A stretch of DNA of 64,000 bases. It comes from Oxyruncus cristatus (taxonomy: Eukaryota > Chordata > Aves > Passeriformes > Cotingidae). The stretch lies in contig VXAY01003762.1 in the NCBI GenBank assembly GCA_013399855.1, positions 1 to 64,000 of the forward strand, given 5' to 3'. A model generated the notes under the pieces. That model saw only the letters and a program-made list of their open reading frames with translations, was not told the DNA's origin and made no database searches. This document shows positions 13,930-24,554 of this stretch, piece by piece (the stretch's first letter is position 1; every line of letters begins with the position of its first letter). Position numbers and translations under genes: made by a program.

Positions 13930-14420
13930 CCCTAACTTCTGTTGCCTAACAAAATGACCAAGCATTTTACCCATTTCCTGATCCTTCAGAGAACAGACAG
14001 CTCTCACAGGCCAGATAACTGAGTGTTTAGTGTAGTTACTGGGGCAGGGCCTCAAAAACCTTGAGAAATCATAATCTGGCGGGATGCCCTGACCAGATCT
14101 TTCTCTGCCATATTCCACACTTTTCTGAAAGTCCTTCTGTTCAAGGCTCAGCTACCCAGAAAATCTGGCCAATGATGGCTGAACCATCTCTATTATACCT
14201 CTGTAACACCTGATATGGACATTGTGACTGTATGGGGCTTTCTCCTGGTGTTGCTCCTATTGTTGCCAAAGTACACTTGAATAAAGATTCTCTCTTTTCT
14301 GAAATACCTGTTCTTTCAAGTAGCACAGCTCTCACATTGGTTTGCAATCTCACTGTCTCATAGGCAAGCTTTTTCTTTGGGCCGGATGGCAAACACAGCG
14401 TTCAGAGACCCCCTGCCCGA
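13930..14420 (+). mobile_element. possible degraded LTR (weak)
   Basis: The plus strand shows a TATA-like TCTATTATACC near 14188, AATAAA at 14280-14285 about 90 bases downstream, and then a CT-rich stretch, the order expected of U3-R-U5. No clean TG/CA termini, target duplication or known family block was found. It may be ordinary intron sequence. Confidence 0.22.
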
Positions 14421-15604
14421 TATGTAGGTGTGCCTACTTGCCTCTCTGATCACACACCATGAGCAAGGCTGTCCCTGCAAGGGGGTCACCATGGTCCTTT
14501 ACATGCAGGCTCACCAGACTTGTGTCTTGAACCAGGCTTTTGGCCAAATAGAAGCAAAATCCTGTTCCACTGCAAACACAGAGTTCATGCCAGTTCAGAT
14601 CAGACAGTGGGTCTGTCCAGAAGTGCCAGGCCCCAGCCCCAGACACCCACCTGCACCACCATCCATGCTCCCACTACAGTGTCAAGTGCTACCAACATTT
14701 TTACCTGTTTGGGAACAAAGTTGGAAAGACAAAGGGTGTCAGAACAAGGACGTTACTCTTCACATACTGCCCCAGCCCTCCACCTTGCAGAAGACAAGCA
14801 CGGGTAGCCATAGCTACAAGAAGTGTAGCCCCAGCTGCACCCAAGAGGGCAGGAGGAAGATCTATTTGCCCCACCTCACCCAGGACCTGCATCTCACCTG
14901 CACCTGGTGTTGGGCAAAGACTTTTCCCCTTGGGTTGTGAAGTGTAACACAAAGGGTGGGGTAGCCACCTAAAGATCCAAAAAACTCATAAAACCCTTGA
15001 ACTTTGCATCCTACTACATCACCCCATGAAAGACTGCACAAGCAGCCGCACAAACCTACGTGTGCTATCAGTCTAAATTATTCCAGCTCATTACAAGAAA
15101 TCCACATAATTCAGTCAGCTCCCACTCCCCTCATCAGACAGATATGACTCGTCTCCTGTATGTATTTCCAATGAAAGCCCAAATTCATGGCCCCCACAGT
15201 CTCATCACGTCGATTCTCATCCAGCTCAAAAGGAGTTGCAATTTGAAATTACTCAATCTGTGAAGCCAAGCAGGTAAAGGGATTAGAACAGCAGACAAAG
15301 ATGCTCTTAGAACACCTCCAGGCAGAACTTTTCTGTCCTTTAACTTGATCAATTTGTTAATGATTTCAACTGAAAATGTTCCACTTTTCTATTATACAGA
15401 GCTCTGTTCTTTCTCCTTATAGCTCCTCTTCTCACCTAATTTTACTTTCTTTCATGTAATCTCTTATAAAAACAAAAATATACACAGTATCTGAGCTGTA
15501 GAAAATGAAGTAAAATAACTCCTTTTCATTAAGTAGCTGTATCAATATTGATCTGTAGCACAACCCAGAGCAGAGGCCTCCTTTCTTGCATGCCTCAGTT
15601 TCTC

Positions 15605-15620
15605 AAAAAAAAAAAAAAAA
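15605..15620. repeat. poly-A tract (16)
   Basis: A16 followed by GAAAAAAGG, preceded by CTCAGTTTCTC. No identifiable retroposon body. Confidence 0.88.
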
Positions 15621-16737
15621 GAAAAAAGGCCTTTACTACTGACCTTCCTTTAAACAACCTTTGACATACGCAGCTGAAGTAGGCAGCAGAAGAACTTTGC
15701 AAACACAATCGTGTCTGTCATTCTGTAAACACAAAATTGGCAGGATTTGGTGGCAGAGGATGGGAAGCCTGGAACAGGGAAATACCCCCATATACACTGC
15801 CATCCATCCCACTGCCTTGTGCAGAAAGAATTCACCCTACAGCTGACAGGGGCAAGTAAGGCCTGCAGACAGGTTGGGTCTGCCAGCACCTCATGGTATT
15901 GATCACAGCTGGAGGGGATTTTTCAAGCAGGTACAAACTGCAGGGAAAGGTTAACAACCAATTAGAGCTCACACTCCCTCCTTCCTGCACCCATAAGGTC
16001 ATAAAGCACTTTCAGCAAGAGCTAAATAATCCTGTTTTATGCATTCTCTTCCACTCAACAGCTTTTGCAAATGTCCATCCATTTTCAGCCTCAGCAACAG
16101 CCCTTCATGTGAGTTAACTCTTCCTTGTACAAGGGGAAGTCTAAGACATGGGACAACACACAATCTCGTTAGACTAAAAGTCAAGACCACAAATCATAAA
16201 AACAACCTTCATGCACAGCCTGCTCTGCTCTGACAGCCAAGGAAGCACATCTGAACTCAACCCTCCTTTTCTCTCTGCCTTGAAAGTCAGTGGGAGCTCT
16301 GCGCCAAGTCTTCACCTCCACTAACCAGTCACTGGTGTCCTCTACCAAATCCTTATGAAGGGTTCAACCCATTTATTGAGCCTACCAGGCAGCACCACTA
16401 AAGATGCACCAGCAGTGCCCACATGTTACAGACTGGTGGAACGCCTGAAGCAGTGCCAAAGCAGTTGCTTCAAGCATCCGGAGTTCTTTAGACCATCATT
16501 GACCTAAGTGGTTCACTGTAGGTCAGTCCTAGTTTTTTCCAAATCCCAAACACCCATTTGAGTCCCAAAGACACCAGTAAGTGCAACCATGTTTCCCAGG
16601 AAATGCTACTTTATCTCACAATGCAGTGGCCGGGAAGAATCCCAATCTCTTCTATTCCCACACATTCACAAGAAAGGAACAAGAAGAGAGCAACAGAAAC
16701 GCTAAGATTTGTGCAACACCTTCGACTTGATCAAAAT

Positions 16738-17460
16738 ATTGCCGAGCCCCAAGTGGCAGGGACCTGGCAGGGCAAGAGCATCCTCTGCGGATCAGGCACA
16801 GGGAGAGAGGTGATGAAGCACAGTATCCCTGCCGTCACCTGCCGCTCCCAGTGCTGCAGGGGAGGGAGCAGACCGGCAGCGAGGTGGGTCTGTCAGCAGC
16901 CACCGGGGCTTTGCCCGGAGTCTACGGGGCACGGCAGTGGAGGAGGTGGAGCGTGCACCCGGGATCCGGATTGCTGCTTCCCAGTCACCATCACCCCTCT
17001 CCCCCGCCAGTAGCACCGCCGGCAGTTCCAGGGGGATTCTGGCGATTTTACCGGTACATAACTCAGGTTGGAAGGGACGCAGCAGATGAGAGATCCCGGC
17101 ACCGGGACTCCCATCTTCAGGGCAAAGCCTGGCAGCGTTGAGGGACGGCACAAAGGGAGACAGAGTCAGCTGCACGGGCGGCAAAACGCTTTCACACAGC
17201 TGAGTGCCTGGTAGCACTATTTTCCTCTCTGCGGAGGGAACCCCGGACAGCGTGAGTTTCACAGAGTCAATGACCCCGGGCGGGTTTCCATATCAATATT
17301 TCAGCAGCCTCTGCCTTCCCGGCACGCAGTCCCGGGCTTCTGCTCCCTCGGCCCTCCGCAGCATTCCCTGCCTTTCGCAGATGCCCACGCTCCCTCTAGC
17401 GCCCGGCTCCGTTTCCCTCACCGGCAACCCACACCCTTGCCTCACAGCCTGTGCCCTAGG
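16738..17460. promoter_or_regulatory. secondary CpG island inside intron 1
   Basis: I count about 42 CpG dinucleotides by hand in 16741-17460, a stretch of roughly 60 percent G+C, against very few in the kilobases on either side. This meets the usual CpG-island criteria. It lies about 7 kb downstream of exon 1. It could be an alternative promoter of the receptor gene, the start of an intronic or antisense non-coding RNA, or an enhancer. Overlapping open frames on both strands (16558-17013 plus, 16792-17262 minus) show no recognisable domain and are best read as GC-driven. Confidence 0.6.
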
Positions 17461-18040
17461 GATCTACATCGCACTGGAGCCAGTTAAAACTGATGCTATT
17501 TGGGGCACGCAGGCCCTGTAGTGCTCTGCAGAGCCTTTTGCCTGGCTAGTGATTGTCTCCACGTGTCGGAATAGGAAGGAATAAAACACCATGACAGCTT
17601 CAGTGGTAGGGCTCTGCCATTCGTTTCGGTGAGAGAGCAATCAGTGCTCCTTCAGCATTGAAGACAAGGAACAGAAGAGAAGTTTGGTCATTCAGCATGA
17701 ATCTTTTCTGATTTTTATTGCGTGTTGGGACTCTGCTGGTGGTGAGGCTGGAAAATGATCCTAAAATTTCCATAGCAGATTATTTATCAAATATGTTTCA
17801 TGCCCCATGCTCTGCAAACACACAGCAAACTTTCTTCAGTTCCCTCAGTCTCACAACACCCCGTAAAGGCAGGAAAGGAAATACTTCCATGCTTCTCTTT
17901 TTGCATGGAGGAGGTACCAACAACGAGGCTGCACTTCTCCCTGGACGCTAAAAGGAAGTTAGGGTTGGGGAATTTGTTTATCTTGGATTACTACAGGAAG
18001 TTTAGGCAAACCAAGAAACTTAAATGCAAAGATGTACTGC

Positions 18041-18097
18041 AGCAAAGCAGATCCCAGCCAAAGCAGATCCCAACTTGACCAGATCCCAGCCAAATCC
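18041..18097. repeat. short imperfect tandem repeat (CAGATCCCAGCCAAA-type)
   Basis: Three imperfect units built around AGATCCCAGCC (18048, 18064 and 18081) with spacings of about 16 and 17 bases. The middle unit has diverged to AGATCCCAACTTGACC. A local duplication with no coding role seen. Confidence 0.7.
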
Positions 18098-20845
18098 AAG
18101 CCTTAACTCCACACTCCTTGAAATTGTCCTCAAAGCAGCCCCAGCCATGAACTCAGGCTTGGCCTTCCATTCTGAAATGAATCTGGATTTATAAGAGTAG
18201 TGACTCAGGTAGGTATGTACTGCTCTTCTTCATTTTACCTACAGACATCCAGGGAGCTTAAGGAGCAGACACTATGGTATGACTTAAGTAAATTCTTGGC
18301 TGTTTACAAGACTGGTTTCCAGCATCCTTTAGTACATTTAACATTAAAATCTTTGCCGTTAACCAGTGCTTTGCCCATGAGGCAACACTGCTTTCCTGTG
18401 TTTTTTAAAAATTTTACTCATGAATACAGCTATAAATTTGGAAACTCTCAGAAAGCCTTATCTTGATACAGTCTTGCCTTTAAGGAAATATTTGTTTCAT
18501 CTCACCTCCCTTTTGAGAAAAATTTCTCCTGCCTAAAATCAGTTATCTGCTCAAACCCATTTTCAAAATATTTCATCATCTAATTGAAAGAAAGTTTTCT
18601 GTTTAAAAAAAAAAAAAAATAATCATGTAGCTGTTTCTGTTTGCATTTAAACCACTGTGAAAGCTTAGCCACAAGTCCAAGGCCTATCCCTGAAAAGTCT
18701 GAGTGCAAAGGTCTGAGGAGAAACTGCTGCCTGGCACTTGGGACAGGAGCAGTTCTGTTACTGAACTCAGAACTACCAGAACATCAACAGCTTGCTGTGC
18801 CTGGCAGGGTAATGGCCATGGGGATTCACCAGTTCCATGGGATCCACAAGCAATATCCAGGCCTGTCCACTGGACATCAAACTGACTTTGCAATGAAACC
18901 AGTCTGGAGAGAAATAACACAAAAAATATTTTGCAGACACTTTCTTCCTGCCCTACTGACTCAACACAACCACAAAAGCAGTTGCCATGATGGAGTTTAA
19001 TTTTAATTTCAGTATTCTATTTGAATATTAATGAAAAATGGATTGGCAAAGTTCTGGAGAAGGACTTTACTGGCAAACTTCATCACTAATGATAGAGGAA
19101 AAGTGGAAATGCATTAAGACATTTTGTCAGAGCTGGCCTACCTGCAGTGGCAATGAGACCACCTGGTCAAAAGCTGCTTTTGAGAAAGAAACAGTCAAGA
19201 ACAGCAATTCAAATATCAACCAAATGCAGTGCAATTAATGTGATTGCTCTTTCACCATTTTGCACTCTAGGAGTAAACATTTTAGACTGAAATCCAACTG
19301 GACTTTTGGAGCAGTTACCCATGGCTAACAAATAAATGCAGTGTTACCTGACTAAAGATTCCCCTTCCTCCCTTCCAAGCATAGCAGTATAGCAGTCTAT
19401 TTGGAATTGCAAATATTGCCCATCTCGTTCTGCCCATCACACACTGCATTGTTAGGCATCTTAATGAAAAACTACCTGGCACACAGCAAGCCCATCAGCC
19501 TCCCTAGCTTGTAATTCACCATGGGAGTGAGTAATGTCTCAGCATCAAACCACCAGTACATTAGCAGATCACACCAGAACACTGCCAAAACCATTCAGAG
19601 GAATCATTCCCGGAAAAGACAGACTTCACTGCAAGAACTTGTACAACCTGCTTGTCACTGTCAGCCCTCAGAGCTTGCACAGGGGAAAGAAATAGGATCA
19701 GGGGCAACAGGAGGTAAAGAAAACCCATTCAGAGGAGGGTTGTTCCAATCAGGTCATCTTTACATGAGTGTTGAAAATCTCTGAAGACTTTCTGGTACCT
19801 TGCTGTACCATTTTTATTGGGAGTAAACTCTTCCTAATATCCAGGCTGACATATGTTTTGGCTATTACAGCATGTTAATTCCTCTTCAACCAACAAGAAA
19901 AGCTGCATCTTCGTTCTACCTCAGCTTCAGATGACCATAGGCTACTGCAGACATCTCATATTCCTTGTCTTGGAGTGAATCTTAAAACCATATTAACCAT
20001 AGGGATGGCAATCACAGGTTGACTGGACCCCTGGACATACCTTGACAGCGTGGTTGTCAAGATAAACAAGGCCCTAATCCAGTGTCCCACCAGCTCTCAT
20101 CCTGCCTTCCCCAATTTTCAGAGCCTGGATCATACTGTAAACATCTATGCAATGGCATGGTGTGCACAAGTAGCAGCCACATCATTTAAGCACACCAAAT
20201 TTCTCCAGGTTTATCTTCTGCACTGCTGTACTGCAGTGAGACAAAAAATGCGCTGTACATTTTTCCTATAGTATATAGAAAAAGTCCAGCCCCTAGGATC
20301 ACATAGGAACTTGGCCTGGTTGCAGCAACCTGCAATACATGCTTTAGACAAATGCCCTCTCATGCTCTTACTGGGGCATTATAGTGCATTTCTCATCTTT
20401 ATGGCAGAATTTTGCCTCTGGTTACTAGAAAGGTAAAGGCATGTATATATGGTCTGCCTAAATCACATAATTACTATTAGCTGCTGCCTCTTCATAGATA
20501 GTAGATTGAAAATATCTTCTAGAGAAAGATAGAAATGTGCATATTTGCCTCTTATATTGGAAAAAAATCATCCAAAACACCACAGAATCTATAGTAGTTC
20601 CATCTTGGAAAAAGCATAGACAGAATTAAGTGCTTCCTATAAACAGCTACATTAATCAGAGGGACAACTCAGAAACCTAATGACAACAGTTCCCATTTAC
20701 CATTCCACTGGTGATCATATCAGGAGAGCAATCCTAGTAAGTGTGTTTTATTCACTGTCGCTTGTTGAAATCCCTCGAAAAACTTACTGTCAAGAAACAA
20801 GATAGGGTGATTTAAAAATGTAAGAGCATTAAAGGTGCTGTTACC

Positions 20846-20879
20846 TTTTTTTTTTTTTCTATTTTTTTTTTTTTTTTTT
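20846..20879. repeat. interrupted poly-T tract
   Basis: T13, then CTA, then T18 (34 bases in total). Simple sequence. On the gene (minus) strand it is poly-A, but no retroposon precedes it. Confidence 0.9.
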
Positions 20880-21469
20880 GGGTCCTTATCCAAGAAATCA
20901 GAGAGAGAGGATGGGAGAAAAGATACTATGAGGAATCAGATCATCATCACTGGAAGGTTGGAGAGAGTATCTGGTGAGCAGAACAAGTAAAAATTTCATG
21001 CAATAACATAAATACCTAGAGAGGGAAAACAATTGTAGAGGATACAACGCTCACCGAATGGCACATTTGTACACAGTGTATCTGTTCAGAGAGGAATGGC
21101 TTTGAAAAAAGAATGGCCTGCAGATCTTCTGGGAATAATAGTAGTTTTCACTAAAAATTCTCCTTCCTTCAGAAAGGCCTTGGCAAGAAAACAATTTATC
21201 TGACCTCTACAAGGTTCCCCAAGAGCTTCAGTGACCTTGTTTAATAAAGGCTTCTGTTAGGGCAGATTGACACTGGAAGCCCAAACGAAAGTCTCCTTTT
21301 TCTCATATCAGACCCACTGAATTAAGTCAAGTCCCCTTCACCAGAACACAGAGAACACAAACCTCATTTTTACACTGAATAGTATTTTTGCATTTTCCTA
21401 ACAATTTTCACTTGAAGATCCTCAGGTATTGTACAAAGCAGAAATAAATTCTGCTCCACACCACCACTT

Positions 21470-21620
21470 TGTGGTAGCTAAGTAGTACTATCCTCATTTA
21501 ACATGGAAGAGGAGATCCAGAGAGGTTAATTGTCTTTCCTAAGGTCACAGAAAAAGCCTCTGGGCAAGACAAAGCAGAGAACCCAAATTCCCTGATCTCA
21601 CCAGCTTTCTGTCTCTATCG
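21470..21620 (-). mobile_element. MIR SINE remnant
   Basis: The plus strand reads TAGTACTATCCTCATTTAAC, GGAGATCCAGAGAGGTTAAT, TCTTTCCTAAGGTCACAG and AGAGAACCCAAATTCCCTGA, in that order and spacing. This is the reverse complement of MIR, whose antisense reads GTACTATTATCCCCATTTTA, GAGGCTCAGAGAGGTTAAGT, CTTGCCCAAGGTCACACAG and then GGATTCGAACCCAGG. Divergence is high, as expected for an element older than the bird-mammal split. MIR copies are scarce in birds, so survival in intron 1 may reflect slow turnover or constraint. Confidence 0.62.
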
Positions 21621-22284
21621 TAATCCTGACCTCACTATCTACAAATGGAGAAAACAAAAGTTTGTTGCCTGGGAGGGATTATTATTTAATAAGTTAAATT
21701 GTGATTTGAGCGACGTGGGAGAAAAGTGGGGTAGGAGATGGAGGGAGAGTTGCTCTTAAAATAACAATAAAGAAAAAAAAAACACAAAGATTTTTACCTT
21801 CAAGGTAACAGGACATCTAGGAGCTACAAAGATCTCCCTTTTGTGGAGTGTCTGTAGATCTGTACTTCCCAGTAAACCCCCAATTTTTTATTACTATGCC
21901 TTCATCTTTGCAAATCCATCCAGTGTTTAGGAACACCCCACCACTAATGTCTGACTTGAAATACACTGTTTCTTTGCACGAAATTTGATTGATCGTGTTT
22001 TTAATAAAACATGAATGACAAATGCTTAGATTTTGAAGTCTGTTCAAGTAACAGGGAATTGGTAAAAGGAAGCTGTATGACTCTTTATTGTTTTGGTAGC
22101 TGGAATACCGTAGCATACAGACACGTCGTACCTGTTCTCCTAGGTCAATTGGCATAATCAAGACACGAGTTAGTATCTTTTGTCCATTTTCAATACACCT
22201 TCCTGCTGCTTTATATCTCCTGTGACCTAAGAAAATACATGCTTTGTGTTGAGGGACTGGTAACCAGTGTGGCTGGCAGAAGAA

Positions 22285-22365
22285 GCCACACCGTTTGCCC
22301 GGGTGACCTTGCACAAATTGCTGGATGTCCCTGTGCCACAGACACCCCAACAGCAGAATTAGGTA
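22285..22365 (+). mobile_element. MIR-like SINE remnant
   Basis: The plus strand GGGTGACCTTGCACAAATTG, then CTGTGCCACAGACACCCC and AGAATTAGG, follows the MIR core GTGTGACCTTGGGCAAGTCA, CTGTGCCTCAGTTTCCCC, AAATGGGG. It is about 700 bases from the MIR at 21470 and in the opposite orientation, so it is a separate insertion. It is embedded in a 222-codon minus-strand open frame (21817-22485) that has no recognisable protein similarity. Confidence 0.45.
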
Positions 22366-23758
22366 AAAACTGAACTGCAGCAGAAAAACAGGCGTTGGAT
22401 GCAGCCTTATCTGTTGACAAATGAAAGGACCCAGGTTCAGGCATTTAACTTTTCCTCTACACTGTTTTAAAAAAAAAAAATCCAATTAATCTCTAAATGT
22501 AGTATGTTCTCTCCAAAAGACAGGAAAGAAAGTCTCAGAATGCTAAACCTTATATTAGAAAAAAACACAAAACAGTAACACTGGTATTTATTAACATGTC
22601 TGCTTCTCCTTCCTACAAACACCACACTGCCAATAAACACCCATCTTTTTGCTTTTGCCTGTGCTTTTGAGTTGGAAGCTTTCAATGCATGGTATCCTGA
22701 GGTGCAAAGTCCTAATGGAAAGCCATGAACAATCGAGACATTTTCCTTCATTACCCTTCTCAGTCACCTGAAGTTAAAGAATAAGGAAACTAGTTATTCA
22801 AATGGCATATTTCTGTAAAAAACAAGGAAGGAGGGAGAATTTTGTGAAAAACACTCTCTGACCTGTGTTTTAGAAGAAATAACCTTTTTTTCCCCTTCAA
22901 ATGCCTACAGACAGAGTTTTCTCTGCTACTTTAAGCAGAAATACTCAAAACTACTGGAAATTCATGCTGGAAAGGCATGGGGGAGGCATTTTATCTTCTA
23001 TTGCTCAACACCCCTTGATTCAGCACCAAAACAAAACAAAAGAGAGGACATATAGGTTGTATTCTTCATTACATGCCATGTTACATTAAAAATAAATAAT
23101 CCTAGAGACAAGTGTAGTGCTGAAATATACCATGCAGCTGTTTTCTCTTGAATGTTTGCTTTCATCTTTAATGCGAGTGGAATTCATGTCTGGCAAAGAC
23201 AACTGCCTTTAAAAATTGGTTAAATCAAAGTAACATCTACATTGCTGTCAGAATTATTGCCTAAGTAATAATAAATAGAGAAAAAAATCTTCCAGTCAAA
23301 AAACATAAAGAGGTGGTTGAATTGAACATTAGAACTTATAGCTGATGCATAGATAGAGAGACAGATAGATAAGGAGGTAGAGAATTTGCTTTTTCATGAC
23401 TAGCAAGTTTCTTGAAGTATGTATCTGAAAACCCAGCCAATCTGTTTTATGCCATTAATTGCTTTATACCCATCTCCAATAGTGGCAAAGCAATAAAAGA
23501 GGCATTTTCAAGGCAGTGACAAGCTATAATAATCAGAATAATAGGAATATTGTCACCAGACATAAAGGTTTCCCAGAGTTCTTTAAATTATATATGTTCC
23601 CAGACTACATCAGAGTGGAAATGGTATTTCTGATACCAAGTCAAAAGAAACTTCAAGTTTTGTCCACAGCCATCTGCCGGGCATTGCAAAGTGGGTGCGA
23701 GGGAGGGCCCTGTACTATCACGGCACAATAGGGTGTGGGTTTTTGGGACATGCCCCTT

Positions 23759-23774
23759 ACACACACACACACAC
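23759..23774. repeat. AC dinucleotide microsatellite (8 units)
   Basis: Uninterrupted AC repeat about 230 bases inside the lower edge of the promoter CpG island. Confidence 0.9.
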
Positions 23775-23989
23775 AATCCCACAGGCTTTCAGGGACACCC
23801 CAGTGACTCATTATTATTCCCTTGAGGAAAAAGGCATGAGATGCCACGGATTTTTTGTAAACTTTTTGTTGTGCTTGCACTACCTGCCTCGTCTCAAAGC
23901 CCCTTGAGGTGGTGTGGGGCTTCCCACCTCTTAATGAATTAATGGGATCTCTGTTGCCTCCAGCACGCACAGCGGGGCACTGGGGTGCT

Positions 23990-24440
23990 TTTCCACCACA
24001 TCTGTAGTCAGACATTCCGGGCACAGAGGCAGCGAAGCGTGCCGAGGTGTATATTACATATAGGGAGACACCGAAAGGGTGTCCAGCGGTGCAGCACTCG
24101 GGACAGGCTGGAGCGTGGCGCCGCGGATCCTCCCTGCACAGAGTAGAGGACTGGGGCCAGCCCGGCCCTTCGGGGCGCTCCCGCCCCGCTACCCGGGGAT
24201 CGCAACTCTCCCTGCGGGGGCGGGGCGGAACGGTGTTCCCGTTCGCCTTCCCCTTTCTCCAGGAAAACTTTTCTCTTTTCCTGGGGCCACCGCTCCGTGT
24301 CCCACTCCCGCTGGCCATAAGGGCGCCGTGTCCGCCCAGCGCCCCTCGACCCGCCGCACCCCCTGCTCCAGCAGTGGGATCTGCCCCTTCCCGCCCGGCT
24401 CCCTCCCCGCCGAGCCCCATCGGGTCGGGTCTGCCTATGG
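23990..24440 (-). promoter_or_regulatory. intronic shoulder of the promoter CpG island
   Basis: CpG-rich sequence continues past the exon 1 donor into the first 450 bases of intron 1, with GC-box-like elements near 24215-24230 (GGGGGCGGGGCGGAA). It drops to AT-leaning DNA below about 23990. Together with the upstream part this makes one island of about 3 kb centred on exon 1. Confidence 0.65.
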
Positions 24441-24441
24441 T

Positions 24442-24447
24442 ACTTAC
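24442..24447 (-). other. 5' splice donor of exon 1 (GTAAGT)
   Basis: On the minus strand the exon ends AACAGCAGT and the intron begins GTAAGTACC, a near-perfect U1 snRNA match. Reading through the donor abandons the SorCS similarity immediately, which confirms the boundary. Confidence 0.88.
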
Positions 24448-24554
24448 ACTGCTGTTGTGCCCGGACCAGTGCACCATGGCTTGGTTGTGCGCCGCATCCC
24501 CGGTGAGCGCGAAGGTGGTGCTGCTCAGCCTCGGCTCCTCGGCCCCTCGCAGCC
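24448..24554 (-). CDS. SORCS3/SORCS1: SorCS-family VPS10 receptor (SORCS3 or SORCS1), 3' part of coding exon 1
   Basis: SorCS proteins are type I membrane sorting receptors, mainly neuronal, with a VPS10 beta-propeller, a PKD domain, one transmembrane helix and a short cytoplasmic tail. Only the last 35 codons of exon 1 are visible on the minus strand. They include STTFALTGDAAHNQAMVHW followed by SGHNSS, which is the start of the mature VPS10 region in SORCS1 and SORCS3 and differs clearly from SORCS2, SORT1 and SORL1. The frame ends at AGT (24450-24448) and is followed at once by GTAAGT, so the exon/intron junction is in phase 0. In known family members the next residues (VILILTK) come from exon 2, which is not in this window. 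The exon runs 5' into the N gap. The paralogue is uncertain: EE and STTF recall SORCS1, while the preceding GA and the GC-rich exon would also fit SORCS3. Family assignment is about 0.92; paralogue is near even. Confidence 0.9.

Larger units (their letters stand above)
1..24447 (-). other. SORCS3/SORCS1: intron 1 of the SorCS gene (5' part)
   Basis: Everything downstream of the donor on the gene strand is intron. No open frame on the minus strand here resembles SorCS exon 2, which should begin VILILTKLYD. This agrees with the very long first introns of SORCS1 and SORCS3 in other vertebrates. The open frames present are short, overlap on both strands and match nothing I recognise. Contents worth naming (CpG island, ancient SINEs, palindromes, LTR-like segment, homopolymers) are listed separately. 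The remainder, for example 1400-3300, 3930-6870, 8600-13000 and 17460-20840, is unremarkable AT-leaning non-coding DNA. Confidence 0.85.

Noticed and set aside
14428..14940. 170-codon plus-strand open frame
   Set aside because: No recognisable domain or signal peptide, and overlapped by open frames on the other strand (14701-14952, 14434-14646). Treated as chance in CpG-poor, stop-poor DNA.
17046..17085. CR1-like string ACTCAGGTTGGAAGGGACGC
   Set aside because: Resembles the CR1 3' end for only about 20 bases, and the CpG-rich flanks do not continue the match.
16558..17262. Overlapping 151- and 156-codon frames on opposite strands
   Set aside because: They coincide with the CpG island, where high G+C removes stop codons. 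No protein family resemblance.
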